Assembly (NCBI GenBank): GCA_025352375.1
Contig: JANXTL010000018.1
Coordinates: 1-56,285 of the forward strand
Direction: 5' to 3'
DNA length: 56,285 nucleotides
From: Acetobacteraceae bacterium
GTDB taxonomy: Bacteria > Pseudomonadota > Alphaproteobacteria > Acetobacterales > Acetobacteraceae
Part shown: positions 30,700 through 39,464 of the stretch, piece after piece
How positions within the stretch are numbered: the stretch's first letter is position 1
How the letters are laid out: the number at the start of each line of letters is the position of its first letter
Position numbers and translations under genes: made by a program
Notes under the pieces: generated by a model
Database searches by the model: none
What the model was told of the DNA's origin: nothing
What the model saw: the letters and a program-made list of their open reading frames with translations, nothing else

Positions 30700-30771
30700 G
30701 GCGCGGTCCTTCCGGGTTTGAGGGGTGTGTTCGCGCCGTGCCTCCCCGGTGTCAACGCAAGGCCATCCGCC

Positions 30772-31212
30772 ATGTTCGAAAACCCGCTGACGGAACGGAT
30801 CGCGGTGTTTCTTCGGGCGATCGGTTTGCCGATGCGCCCGGCCACCCGGCAGGGCAACTGGTTGTTGCCGGGTCTGACGATCGATCGCGACGGTATCGCG
30901 GTGGATGAGGCAGCGCTGAAATACCCTGGCGATCTGTTGCATGAGGCGGGACATCTGGCGGTAAGCGAGCCCGGCCAGGAGTTGTTCACCGACGGTGGGC
31001 AGGAAATGGCGGCGATCGCCTGGTCTTATGCCGCGGCGTTACATATTGGGATCGATCCAGCCGTCGTGTTTCACCTGGCCGGGTACAATGGCGGATCGAC
31101 GGCCATCTTGGAGAATTTCGGGCAAAGGCGGTATTTTGGCGTTCCGTTGTTGCAATATTACGGCATGACGACTACCGTGGCCTATCCCTCGATGAGCCGC
31201 TGGGTGCGCTGA
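30772..31212 (+). CDS. Small HEAGH-motif protein, possible metalloprotease-like
   Basis: The protein has 146 residues from the ATG at 30772. It carries DLLHEAGHLAV, an HExxH-type sequence as in zinc peptidases; a third ligand is not obvious. Other features are FTDGGQEMAAIAWSYAAALH and a C-terminal FGQRRYFGVPLLQYYGMTT. No signal peptide is visible, so it is probably cytoplasmic. It converges on the acyltransferase gene with a 41-bp overlap of coding ends. I do not know a characterised relative. Confidence 0.7.
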   Translation: MFENPLTERIAVFLRAIGLPMRPATRQGNWLLPGLTIDRDGIAVDEAALKYPGDLLHEAGHLAVSEPGQELFTDGGQEMAAIAWSYAAALHIGIDPAVVFHLAGYNGGSTAILENFGQRRYFGVPLLQYYGMTTTVAYPSMSRWVR

Positions 31213-32332
31213 AGCCAATACCTCGCCCGGCCCGGATGGCGAAACGATCGACCCAACGTTCGAATATCGCGGCGGCGACGAGCGTCGCGGCCAGGAAGCC
31301 GGCGAACGCGATGGCGACCGCGACCGGGTAGGGCAGGGTTGCGGCCAATGGGCTGAAGCCCGCGCAAGCAAGTGTGAACAGCAGTGGAAAATGCAGCAAA
31401 TAAACGCTGAACGACAACTGCCCAAGCACGCGGGTTGGAGCGTTCGATAACAACCAACGGGCGGTCGGGCTGAGCAGGACGCCCAGAAACAGTGCCAGCG
31501 CCGCCATCTGGCTTTGGAACTGGAATAGGTTCGGCACCTGCGTCAACGTCGCGTGGCCGGCTGCAAGGCGCAGGGTTTTAACGATGACCCAGTCCTTCCT
31601 GGCGCTCATGGCCAGACCCGCGGCGATCAGAACAGCCCCGACCAACGCGCGCGGCGGGCGACCGAGCAGACCCGCGCAGAGATGGCCCAGGACGAAAAGG
31701 AACATCGGGTGCGTGCCGAACACCACCGCGCACAGCAGCAGCGCCACCCGATGCGCCCACGACGATCGGGCGCGTAACAACGTCAGCGCGAGGACCACCA
31801 GCGACCCGTATAGCTCCAGATGCAACGACCAGAACGGGGCGTCGAGCGACGTTTCCAGCAGCGGCAAATGCTCGGCGATTGGGGTGAAAAGCGTGTATTC
31901 CCGGTAGCCGAGCAGGAGGCTGTCGAACAGGATCTCGTGTAGCAGATGCTGTAGGGTCGGGGCGCCGCTGGAGTCCATTGCCAGCCAGCCGGAACTGGTG
32001 ACCGACGCCGCCGACCGGTGCGCCTCCGGCATCGCGGCGATCAGCGCCAGTGCGATGATGGCGGCGGCGGCGACCGGGATGCCCAATCGGACGACCCGTT
32101 TGGCTGCCTGGCGAAACCATGGGCCTCCCCGCGCGAAGGATGGGGTCAGGACCGCGCCGCTGATCAGGAAGAACACGTAAACGGCGGTGTGCCCGTCGAA
32201 CAGCGCCCGCAGCGGCGGCGGGGCGTGTTCGGCGGTATCGGGCAGGAATGCGGTGACGAAGTGCAGCAGCACGACCTGCATGGCCGCAACGCCGCGCAGA
32301 CCGTCCAGATACTGGACCTTGCTGGGTATTAT
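31172..32332 (-). CDS. Membrane acyltransferase (Acyltransferase_3/OafA family)
   Basis: About ten hydrophobic helices are visible; the family O-acylates sugars at the membrane. The hallmark YLDGLRGVAAMQVVLLHF needs codons upstream of the first ATG (32281), but no ATG, GTG or TTG exists between that motif and the preceding in-frame stop. The frame could begin at ATA (32332), whose bases overlap the GST stop as ATAA, giving 386 residues; initiation at ATG 32281 would delete the motif's conserved arginine. Other features are FFLISGAVLT with a His/Arg-poor loop and SFSVYLLHFPLLF near the end. The last 41 bp overlap the opposing gene. Confidence 0.8.
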   Translation of the reverse strand: MIPSKVQYLDGLRGVAAMQVVLLHFVTAFLPDTAEHAPPPLRALFDGHTAVYVFFLISGAVLTPSFARGGPWFRQAAKRVVRLGIPVAAAAIIALALIAAMPEAHRSAASVTSSGWLAMDSSGAPTLQHLLHEILFDSLLLGYREYTLFTPIAEHLPLLETSLDAPFWSLHLELYGSLVVLALTLLRARSSWAHRVALLLCAVVFGTHPMFLFVLGHLCAGLLGRPPRALVGAVLIAAGLAMSARKDWVIVKTLRLAAGHATLTQVPNLFQFQSQMAALALFLGVLLSPTARWLLSNAPTRVLGQLSFSVYLLHFPLLFTLACAGFSPLAATLPYPVAVAIAFAGFLAATLVAAAIFERWVDRFAIRAGRGIGFSAPSGSSRDRPR

Positions 32333-32946
32333 CTGGGGGGATCGAATACCTGTATCACTGCCTGGAACGCAGGCAGCGCCTCACATCGGGCGGCGTGGGC
32401 GGCCAGAGCGGGCCACCGAGCGGGGTCGAACAGGCCCGGGTGGGCCTCGGTGAGGAAACGGAGGGCGCAGGCCACCACGATGTCCGGATGGCCGATGCGG
32501 TCACCAAACCAGTACGGGGTTGAGCGAGCCGTGTTGAGAACATCCAGCACCCCGCCGATTTGAAGCCGGCAGCGATCGATCCAAACGTCCGACGCTGCGT
32601 CGTGCAGCACGCGCTCGTGGACCAGGCTGACCGCCTTATCGGCGAGGCCGGTTGCCAGGGCGCACACTTTAAGTTCCTGGCGCCGTTGGAGGCCTTTGCC
32701 GGCCATCATCGCTCGGTTCGGCCCGACCACCTCGTCCAGGTAGTCCAGAATGGCGCCGCTTTCGATCAGGGCGTCCCCGTCATCCAGAACAAGGGTTGGC
32801 ACGCGGCGCAGAGGGTTGAATGGCGCAATCTTGTCCGCGTCGCCGAACGTGGACCACGGCCGCTGCTCGTAGGCCATTCCGTAAAGATGCAGCGCGATTC
32901 CGACCCGTCGCACGAAAGGCGAGTCGAATTGGCCGATCAGGATCAT
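32329..32946 (-). CDS. Glutathione S-transferase family protein
   Basis: The protein has 205 residues. It has an N-terminal thioredoxin-like domain (LIGQFDSPFVRRVGIALHLY, then RVPTLVLDDGDALIESGAIL with the cis-Pro V-P-T-L and the E-S glutathione contacts) and an all-helical C-terminal domain with GHPDIVVACALRFL. The serine in DSPFVRR is the expected catalytic-loop residue. It is encoded before the acyltransferase and may share its transcript. It is divergent from the small gene at 33023. Confidence 0.88.
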   Translation of the reverse strand: MILIGQFDSPFVRRVGIALHLYGMAYEQRPWSTFGDADKIAPFNPLRRVPTLVLDDGDALIESGAILDYLDEVVGPNRAMMAGKGLQRRQELKVCALATGLADKAVSLVHERVLHDAASDVWIDRCRLQIGGVLDVLNTARSTPYWFGDRIGHPDIVVACALRFLTEAHPGLFDPARWPALAAHAARCEALPAFQAVIQVFDPPR

Positions 32947-33022
32947 CGTTCCCCTCCGTCGTCTGTGCGGTTCGACTATATCGACACTTGATTCGTCGCG
33001 CGCGTCCGGTCAGACTTTTGTC

Positions 33023-33307
33023 ATGAACCAACCGATCAGCCTGAGCAGCGTCCGAGACGACACGCTCTGGGCGGTGGTGGCCTCCATCGGGCGCATCCAC
33101 CGCGTGGCCGAGATATTCTCCAGCCGGCAGGCCGCCATAGCGGACCGAGCGTGGCGGGAACAGCAGGTGATGGCTTACGCGGGGTTTCTGAGCAGCGCCC
33201 GCCAGCCGGCACCGAACTACAGCATCCGGCCGATCCGGCGGGCGGAGTTGCCACGATCCTGGCGGCCGCTTCCCGCGCTAGGGTTCCTGCACGGGAAGCT
33301 TATGTAG
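33023..33307 (+). CDS. Hypothetical basic protein
   Basis: The protein has 94 residues. No family recognised. It has an N-terminal helical half (DDTLWAVVASIGRIHRVAEI, then AAIADRAWREQQVMAYAG) and an Arg/Pro-rich second half. The ATG is 76 bases from the divergent GST start; no strong ribosome site is present. It ends 5 bases before the stop of the opposing CMD gene. It could be a chance frame, but no competing gene covers it. Confidence 0.4.
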   Translation: MNQPISLSSVRDDTLWAVVASIGRIHRVAEIFSSRQAAIADRAWREQQVMAYAGFLSSARQPAPNYSIRPIRRAELPRSWRPLPALGFLHGKLM

Positions 33308-33312
33308 CCGGT

Positions 33313-33705
33313 TCAGCCGTTTTCGCGCATGTCCTTGAACACTTCCACGGCCGTCAGCATCGCCTCACGGACCAGCGGGGCGCCGACGTAGCCGGCGAGG
33401 TGCAGCAGGGCCTCGGACAATTCGTCCTCGGTCCAGCCTTGGTTCCGAGCGAAGCGGAGGTGCAGCACCAGTTCGGGGGTCCGGCCGGTGGCGGTGTCGG
33501 AGATCACGCAGATCAACGCGCGGGTTTTCAGATCCAGGCCGGGGCGGGTCCAGAGCGTGCCGAAGACGCATTCCTGCGTGACCTCGGCGAATTTCTGCAT
33601 GATCGGGTCTTGGTAGACGGCGCTGTCAAGCTTGGCGGCGTACGCCTCGCCCATCAGCTTGCGGCGCATTGCTTGCCCTTTAGCGCGGCGGTTATCTTCG
33701 GCCAT
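33313..33705 (-). CDS. Carboxymuconolactone decarboxylase/AhpD-family protein
   Basis: The protein has 130 residues. It shows the CMD pattern: FGTLWTRPGLDLKTRALICV, then GWTEDELSEALLHLAGYVGAP, the helical repeat of 4-carboxymuconolactone decarboxylase. The redox C-x-x-C of AhpD is absent, so a decarboxylase-like or isomerase-like role is more likely than peroxidase. It is the last gene of the set running from 39385 down to 33313; the preceding Rieske ferredoxin ends 18 bp upstream. Confidence 0.85.
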   Translation of the reverse strand: MAEDNRRAKGQAMRRKLMGEAYAAKLDSAVYQDPIMQKFAEVTQECVFGTLWTRPGLDLKTRALICVISDTATGRTPELVLHLRFARNQGWTEDELSEALLHLAGYVGAPLVREAMLTAVEVFKDMRENG

Positions 33706-33723
33706 TTCGCGTTTCCTCTTCGT

Positions 33724-34137
33724 TTAGAATTCGACCACGACGTAGTCTTGCTCGATGGTGACGGGCACAGTTTCCGCGACGTACGGGCCTTTGGCCAGGG
33801 CCTCCCCGGGCACAATCGTCACAGGGTAGGTGCGGGCTTTGACGCTTTCCGGGTGGCACCAGGATTGGCCGGTTTTGATGTCGAACTCCCAGCCATGCCA
33901 CGGGCAGCGCAGCATTTCGCCGACGTGGGTCAAGCGGTATTCGCCGGGGCGATCCGATTCGAACCGCCCAGTGATCTGGCCCCAGCATAACGGCGCGCCC
34001 TCATGCGGGCAGCGGTTTATCAGCGCGTAATGTTCGCCGTTGACGTTGAACACGCCGATGTCGCGCCCCGCGACGGTGACGGCCTTGCAGGTCCCCGGCG
34101 CGATCTCGCCGACCTGGGCAACAACGTGACGCGCCAT
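33724..34137 (-). CDS. Rieske [2Fe-2S] ferredoxin
   Basis: The protein has 137 residues. The cluster ligands are C43-x-H45 (CPHEGAPL) and C78-x-x-H81 (CPWHGWEFD); the fold continues to the C-terminal VTIEQDYVVVEF. It is longer than minimal dioxygenase ferredoxins by about 25 residues, mostly between the two ligand pairs. It probably passes electrons to the Rieske oxygenase at 36597-37973. It starts 4 bases after the first amidohydrolase gene. No ferredoxin reductase gene is in the cluster. Confidence 0.9.
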   Translation of the reverse strand: MARHVVAQVGEIAPGTCKAVTVAGRDIGVFNVNGEHYALINRCPHEGAPLCWGQITGRFESDRPGEYRLTHVGEMLRCPWHGWEFDIKTGQSWCHPESVKARTYPVTIVPGEALAKGPYVAETVPVTIEQDYVVVEF

Positions 34138-34141
34138 CCGC

Positions 34142-35254
34142 TCAGGTCAGGCCGTAGAAGGACATAGCGTTGTCGCGGAACAGCATCTGCTTTTCCGCAG
34201 CCGGTATGGGGACCTTGATGGCGTAGCGGGGGTCGTCCTGGTCCCAGTGCGGGTAGTCGGTGGAGAACATGATGCGGTCCCAGCCGATCCACTCCATAGT
34301 GGTAAGCAGGTCTTCCGGCTGTTCCGGTTCCTCAATGGGCTGGGTGGTGACCCAGATGTGGTCGCGGATGTATTCCGACGGCAGCTTCTTGAGGTGCGGG
34401 ACCTCGTTCCGCAGGCGCTTGTATTGCTTGTCCAGGCGCCAGGTTAGGCTCGGCAGCCAGGCGAAGCCGCCCTCGACCAAAGCGACTTTGAGGTTGGGGA
34501 TGTGTTCGAACACACCCTCGATCACCAACGACGTGACCAGCGCCTCCTTGGATTGCGGGTAGGACGGGTGCTCCTCGTGGTAGAACGACGGCCAGCCGCC
34601 GCCGGTCGAGGGATGGCCCGACGCACCGCCCAGATGCAGGGCAATGGGGAAGCCGTTGGCGGCGCAGGCCTCCAGGATCGGCCAGTAGCGGCGGCGTCCC
34701 AGGGGTTCCAGGCCGCGCGGCGGGATCATGACCTGTGCGAAGCGGCGGTCGCCTGCGCGCTTCTCGATTTCTTTCACCGCGGCTTCGACATATTCCGTAT
34801 TGACCTGCACCGAGGCTTTGAGGCGCGGCTCCGCGTCGCACCACACCTGCGCCTGCCAGTCGTTAGCAGCGGTGCACATTGCGGCACCGAATTCGACGTT
34901 GCGCTCGCCGAGGCCGCTGCCCACCAGCGGCATCATCATGCCGTAGGCCACACCGAATTTGTCCAGTAGCTGCTCGCGCATCATTTTCAGGTCGGAACCC
35001 GGCATCCCGCCGCCCTCCGGCCAGGAGTCCATCCGCTGCCCGACGCCCGGCGACATGCGCGGGTAGTTGGGCGCCCCGGCGAAGGTAGTGCGGGAACGGG
35101 CCCCGATGGACGCCCGCAGGTCCCGCCAACGCTGCGACAGGAACGGGTCGAAATCGGCGGGCGACTTGACGAACGGATGCACGTCGCAATCAACGAAGCC
35201 GAGGTTCGATTGCGCGGCGGTATCGGGCTGGCGATCCGTGACGGCGACGTTCAT
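34142..35254 (-). CDS. ACMSD-type amidohydrolase (cluster copy 1)
   Basis: The protein has 370 residues. The amidohydrolase-2 (ACMSD-like) TIM barrel is shown by DCDVHPFV near the N-terminus in place of the usual H-x-H, PIALHLGGASGHPS with a metal-binding His, and the C-terminal FSTDYPHWDQDDP with the conserved Asp. Such enzymes decarboxylate or hydrolyse ring-cleavage products and related acids. The second copy at 35274 shares the same blocks at the same places, so the two came from one duplication. It lies 19 bp after copy 2. Confidence 0.87.
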   Translation of the reverse strand: MNVAVTDRQPDTAAQSNLGFVDCDVHPFVKSPADFDPFLSQRWRDLRASIGARSRTTFAGAPNYPRMSPGVGQRMDSWPEGGGMPGSDLKMMREQLLDKFGVAYGMMMPLVGSGLGERNVEFGAAMCTAANDWQAQVWCDAEPRLKASVQVNTEYVEAAVKEIEKRAGDRRFAQVMIPPRGLEPLGRRRYWPILEACAANGFPIALHLGGASGHPSTGGGWPSFYHEEHPSYPQSKEALVTSLVIEGVFEHIPNLKVALVEGGFAWLPSLTWRLDKQYKRLRNEVPHLKKLPSEYIRDHIWVTTQPIEEPEQPEDLLTTMEWIGWDRIMFSTDYPHWDQDDPRYAIKVPIPAAEKQMLFRDNAMSFYGLT

Positions 35255-35273
35255 GGGCGCTTCTCCGGTTGTC

Positions 35274-36356
35274 TCATGACAGGCGAGAGTAGGTCTTCAA
35301 CGCATTTTCAGAAAGAATTTTCCGCACCAGCGCGTCAGGCAACCCATCGGGGATGGCGTCGTTGCCGTCGAAATGCCAATGCGGGTAGTCGGTGGAGAAC
35401 ATCAGCATATCCTCGCAACCGATTTCCTCGATAATTTTCAATAGCTTGGCGTGATCGGGCGGGCCGTCGAACGGCTGGATGCTCAGGCGGACGTGTTCAC
35501 GAGCATAGTCGGCGGGGGATTTGTCGAGCCAGGGGACCTCGGCGCGGACGCCGCGCCAGGTCTTGTTGGCGCGCCACATCCAGGCGGGGAGCCAGGTGAC
35601 CCCGGATTCCAACAGCACGACCTTCAAGCGGGGGAATTCGGTAAACACACCCTCGGAGATCAGGCTGTTGAGTACGCCGGCGAAACCGGTGGACCAGGAG
35701 ACGTAATCCTCCAGGTAGTACGACGGCCAGCCAAGGTTGGTCGGCGGGTGGCGGTAGCTGCTGCCCGCATGCACGCCGATCGGCAAATCGTGCGCGTCCG
35801 CTGCGCGGTAAATCGGCCAGTTCATTCGGCGGCCGAGGGGGATCTCCGCCATTTCCCACAGCAACACCTGCACGAATCGGGGGTCGGCGGCGCAGCGCTT
35901 TATTTCCGCCGCCGCCAGCTCCGGGCTGTGTTGGGGGACGACGATGGAGGCTCGTAGTCGAGAATCCCGGTCCAGCCACTCGTGCGCCACCCAGTCGTTA
36001 ATCGCTCGGCAAAACGCGGCGGAAAGGTCCTCGCTGAAGATCGCCGGCCCGCCGTGCAGGACGTTACAAATGGCGTAACGGGGCTGGAAGGCGTCGAGGG
36101 CCTGGGCTTTCAGCGTATCGAAGTCGGAGCCCGGAAAACCCTTGGCGGGGCGCCAGTCGGGGCGGCAATTGATCGCGGCGTTCGGGGGGAAGGCGGCGGC
36201 GTTGTAGTTGTCCCGCTCCAGCCCTCGCATTTTGAGGTGCGCGCGCCAGTAGTCGTCCATGTAGGGCAACAGGACGTGGGTGCCGGGCAACGCCGGGTGG
36301 ATGTCGACGTCGATCGCGCCTGGGCCGGGGATGGTCACTTTTTGGGGCTCCTCCAA
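35274..36356 (-). CDS. ACMSD-type amidohydrolase (cluster copy 2)
   Basis: The protein has 360 residues. Matching blocks are VDIHPALPGTHVLLPYMDDY at the start, PIGVHAGSSYRHPP, the YYLEDYVSW loop and MFSTDYPHWHFDGND. Like copy 1 it has D-x-H-P in place of H-x-H in the first strand, and conserves the final aspartate. The central region is divergent enough for another substrate or for a hetero-oligomer with copy 1 (inference). The gap to the small gene upstream is 43 bp. Confidence 0.87.
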   Translation of the reverse strand: MEEPQKVTIPGPGAIDVDIHPALPGTHVLLPYMDDYWRAHLKMRGLERDNYNAAAFPPNAAINCRPDWRPAKGFPGSDFDTLKAQALDAFQPRYAICNVLHGGPAIFSEDLSAAFCRAINDWVAHEWLDRDSRLRASIVVPQHSPELAAAEIKRCAADPRFVQVLLWEMAEIPLGRRMNWPIYRAADAHDLPIGVHAGSSYRHPPTNLGWPSYYLEDYVSWSTGFAGVLNSLISEGVFTEFPRLKVVLLESGVTWLPAWMWRANKTWRGVRAEVPWLDKSPADYAREHVRLSIQPFDGPPDHAKLLKIIEEIGCEDMLMFSTDYPHWHFDGNDAIPDGLPDALVRKILSENALKTYSRLS

Positions 36357-36399
36357 GGTGGAGAGGATAGGGCGGGGTGGACCGGGGTCAATGGCAGCC

Positions 36400-36600
36400 T
36401 CACCCCCGAACCTCCACCACGTCCTGAGCGAAAATCATCTCCTCCTCCCCAGCCCCGGCTGGATCGCCTTCCGCCGGCAGATACCGAGCAAACAGCCAAA
36501 CCCCGTCGTGAGGGTTGGACACAATCTCCGCCTCCGCCCCGCTTGCCAGCACAACCCGAGTCCCGGCGGCGAGCGTCCGAATATTGACCGGCCCGCTCAT
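36400..36600 (-). CDS. Small acidic hypothetical protein of the Rieske cluster
   Basis: The protein has 66 residues from the ATG at 36600, which overlaps the oxygenase alpha stop by 4 bp (ATGA). The sequence VNIRTLAAGTRVVLASGAEA then GVWLFARYLPAEGD and MIFAQDVVEV suggests a small beta barrel. No family recognised. Tight coupling implies it assists or regulates the oxygenase, but this is inference. Confidence 0.65.
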   Translation of the reverse strand: MSGPVNIRTLAAGTRVVLASGAEAEIVSNPHDGVWLFARYLPAEGDPAGAGEEEMIFAQDVVEVRG

Positions 36601-37973
36601 TGCGCCGCCTGCGCCGAGACATGACGCCACGTCATCAGATCGTCCCAGTTATCGGCTTCCATGAACTCCGCCCAGCGCTTGTAAAGATTTCGCATCGGTT
36701 CTTCGCTCGCCTGCGCCTTGGTCAGATCGACCACCCGGCCCGGCATGCGCAATCCCTCGAATTCGTAATTCTCCACCGCGTACCCCATTCCCATCTCGTA
36801 GGTATAAGGATGCCGCCTCGCAATAACCCCCCGGCTCGCCGCATGGGCATAATTCCAATTCTCCATGTCGTCCTGCTCGGTCATTCCCGCCGGACCGGAG
36901 TAGCGGATGTAATAATCGCGGAGGAAATTCTTCACCGCGCGCGGCGCGTCGCGATCGACGAAGAAAAACCGCCAAACCTCGGTTTGGTGCGCGCTGACCG
37001 GATGCCACACCGCCAGCGTGCGCGGCTGCCGGGGCAGCAGTGCCACATTGGGAAAAATCTCGCCCGGTGCACCAATCAGCCGGCTGTTGGCACCCGGCCG
37101 GCGGCGCCGCTCCTCCTCGCAATGGCGGAAATATTCCGCGACCTCCGGGGAGTTCTGATATGCCGCCTGCGGCTGATAATCCCGAGGCAAAGCATAGGTA
37201 ATGGTCTGATGCCCGCGATCGGGAATCGTTACATGCAGCTTACGCGCCACATTCAGCTCCCCATAATCCCTTCGGCTCTGGCCGCTCGGTCCCGCACCGA
37301 CCAGATCGACCGACCGGTGGGAGATATTGTGATACGTGTCGCCGCTGAAATTTTCCGCCGGCCATTTCCAGTTGCATGGGATAATCCATTTCTGCACCCC
37401 GCCCAGCAATTCCGCCTGGCCTTCGCGCCCATCCCAGCCGTCCAGAATCAAATCGAGGAATCGGTGGAACTCCCCCAGATACTCGTGAAACGACGGTGCC
37501 GAGGCATCCCAATTGGCCCAAATCGTGCCTTTGTAGTTGCACAACTGCGCGACCTCGATCAGCCCGTACTTCGATCGGTCCAGCTCGGAGTGATACGCCT
37601 CCCGGAAGAACGGCACACCTGCCAGAGCACCATCGGTGCCAAAGCTCCAGCCGTGATAGGGGCAGGTGAAAACCGTCGTATTCCCGTCATCGTAGCGGCA
37701 CACTTTCATGCCGCGATGCCGGCATGAATTCAGGAACACGTGGATCTTGCCCTTGCGATCCCGGCACAGGATGACGGACTCCTCGCCCATGCGGGACAAG
37801 AAAAAATCGCCGGGATTGGGAATCTGACTTTCATGCCCAACGAATAGCCAGGATCGGGCGAAAACGCGCTCCTGCTCCTGCGCGTAGATGTCCTCATTGA
37901 CGAAAATCTCGCGGCTGATGAGCCCCGTCGCGTTATCCACGAGTCCGGGACGATAGCCAGACAACCGATGCAT
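36597..37973 (-). CDS. Aromatic-ring-hydroxylating dioxygenase, alpha subunit
   Basis: The protein has 458 residues, the normal length. It has an N-terminal Rieske domain with C84-x-H86 (CRHRG) and C104-x-x-H107 (CPYHGW), then a catalytic domain with the mononuclear iron region ENFSGDTYHNISHRS holding the two histidines and neighbouring acidic residue. It adds O2 to an aromatic ring to give a cis-diol, taking electrons from a ferredoxin. The beta gene precedes it on the same strand (15-bp gap). The sequence does not decide the substrate. Confidence 0.93.
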   Translation of the reverse strand: MHRLSGYRPGLVDNATGLISREIFVNEDIYAQEQERVFARSWLFVGHESQIPNPGDFFLSRMGEESVILCRDRKGKIHVFLNSCRHRGMKVCRYDDGNTTVFTCPYHGWSFGTDGALAGVPFFREAYHSELDRSKYGLIEVAQLCNYKGTIWANWDASAPSFHEYLGEFHRFLDLILDGWDGREGQAELLGGVQKWIIPCNWKWPAENFSGDTYHNISHRSVDLVGAGPSGQSRRDYGELNVARKLHVTIPDRGHQTITYALPRDYQPQAAYQNSPEVAEYFRHCEEERRRRPGANSRLIGAPGEIFPNVALLPRQPRTLAVWHPVSAHQTEVWRFFFVDRDAPRAVKNFLRDYYIRYSGPAGMTEQDDMENWNYAHAASRGVIARRHPYTYEMGMGYAVENYEFEGLRMPGRVVDLTKAQASEEPMRNLYKRWAEFMEADNWDDLMTWRHVSAQAAQ

Positions 37974-37988
37974 GGTCCGTGCCTCCGT

Positions 37989-38507
37989 TCAAAAGAAAAA
38001 CGTCAGGTTCTTCGTCATCAATACGTTCTGGTCGAGCACGATTTTCCGCCGCGCGATCGACCATCCATCGCCGTCGCGGCGAAGCGTATCCTCGCGCTTG
38101 CCGACCAGGATATCGGTCTCGGTCTCGGCCCGGTTGCGGTAGATCAGGAAACGGGATTTGGCTAAGACCTCCCGCTCGTCCGGCGTCACGCTCAGAAGCT
38201 GCACATTCGATACCATGTGCGCGATGCGGGAGCGCGGTTCCTCCGCCCAATGGATGCCCGTCTGGATCTGCCGCACCCGGCGGGTCAGGGTGTCCTTGCC
38301 CTCATCGAACCAGGCAATATCGTCGGTCTCGCGGGTGAACTCGCGCTCTGTGTCGCCGAATTTGACGTTGCGCCGCATCGGCATCCAGTAGCGGATGTCG
38401 TCGGCCAGCAGCGCCAGCCATTCGTCGTACCGCCGCTCGTCCAGAAATTCCGCTTCGGCATAGAAAAACTGCGCGATCTCCAGACCCAGCAACAACCGGT
38501 CGGTCAT
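37989..38507 (-). CDS. Aromatic-ring-hydroxylating dioxygenase, beta subunit
   Basis: The protein has 172 residues from the ATG at 38507, preceded by GAGGAG. A longer open frame upstream only rereads the dehydrogenase gene. Family blocks are FFYAEAEFLDERRYDEWLAL, ADDIRYWMPM, and the C-terminal WSIARRKIVLDQNVL, an NTF2-like cone fold that supports the alpha hexamer. Unusually, the beta gene comes before the alpha gene. Its start overlaps the stop of the upstream dehydrogenase gene by 4 bp. Confidence 0.92.
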   Translation of the reverse strand: MTDRLLLGLEIAQFFYAEAEFLDERRYDEWLALLADDIRYWMPMRRNVKFGDTEREFTRETDDIAWFDEGKDTLTRRVRQIQTGIHWAEEPRSRIAHMVSNVQLLSVTPDEREVLAKSRFLIYRNRAETETDILVGKREDTLRRDGDGWSIARRKIVLDQNVLMTKNLTFFF

Positions 38508-39385
38508 TTCGGTTCTCCTCGCAACGCCACACCCGCCATGGCCTCCAGAATGCGGGCGACGACCGGGAAGCCCTCCCGCCCCCAGCCAGCGGCCTGTGCA
38601 CGCTGGTAGAAATCCGAGGCCAAAGCGCCAAGCGACGCCGGGGCCCCAACGTCGCGCGCCAACTGACAAGCAAGCGCCACATCCTTCGCGACAATATCCA
38701 GCGTGCCGCCCGCCACGAAAGTGCCGGGCAACACGCCGCGCGCGATATTGTCGAAGGTGCGGCTTTGCCCGGCGCTGGCCGGCACGATGCGTGCCATCGT
38801 TTCAAGGTCGATGCCGGCTTTCGCCGCGATCAGCATACCCTCGATACTGGCGATGAAGTTAGTGTATCCCAAATACTGCGTCACCAGCTTCGCCGTCGCG
38901 CCCGCGCCGCTCGGTCCCACATGGAAAACGTTGGCGGCGATCGCGTCGAACAGCGGCCGGTATCGCGCGAACGTCGCATCGTCGGCCCCGACCATCACGG
39001 TCATTGTCGGCGGCCGACCGCTGACCGGCGCGTCGATCAACGTGACCCCGCGAGCCCGGCAGGCTTCGGCCACGAGGGCGATGGACTTCGGCGCGTTGGT
39101 GGTCAGATCGATGTGCGCGGTTCCCGGTCGCAGCCCCGCCAGAATCCCCCTTTGCGGTTCCAGCATCGCGACCTCGAATTCCGCCGGACCGGGCAACGAG
39201 GTAAACGTCGCATCGGCGTCGCGCGCGGCGGCGAACGCGGTTTCAGCCAGCAACGCGCCTTGCGCGCACAGAGTCGATGTCGCTTCGGGGCGCCGGTCGA
39301 AAACCGAAACTGAATGGCCAGCCCGGATCAGGCAGCCCGCGATCGGGCTCCCCATCGTCCCGGTCCCGATGAAACCGATCCGCAT
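38504..39385 (-). CDS. Beta-hydroxyacid dehydrogenase (3-hydroxyisobutyrate dehydrogenase family)
   Basis: The protein has 293 residues. The dinucleotide fold IGFIGTGTMGSPIAGCLIRA opens the protein; the substrate signature LIDAPVSGRPPTM and the catalytic lysine in GAGATAKLVTQYLGYTNF follow. Enzymes of this family oxidise 3-hydroxyacids (3-HIB, tartronate semialdehyde, gluconate-type). It is the first gene of the dioxygenase cluster and overlaps beta by 4 bp, so it may act on a breakdown product. Confidence 0.9.
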   Translation of the reverse strand: MRIGFIGTGTMGSPIAGCLIRAGHSVSVFDRRPEATSTLCAQGALLAETAFAAARDADATFTSLPGPAEFEVAMLEPQRGILAGLRPGTAHIDLTTNAPKSIALVAEACRARGVTLIDAPVSGRPPTMTVMVGADDATFARYRPLFDAIAANVFHVGPSGAGATAKLVTQYLGYTNFIASIEGMLIAAKAGIDLETMARIVPASAGQSRTFDNIARGVLPGTFVAGGTLDIVAKDVALACQLARDVGAPASLGALASDFYQRAQAAGWGREGFPVVARILEAMAGVALRGEPK

Positions 39386-39464
39386 CGCTTTATTGCCCTC
39401 CCATAAGCGACGACATAATGGGCTGGCAAAACCGAGATGACAAGCGTGTGCGGCGAAGGGCGCC

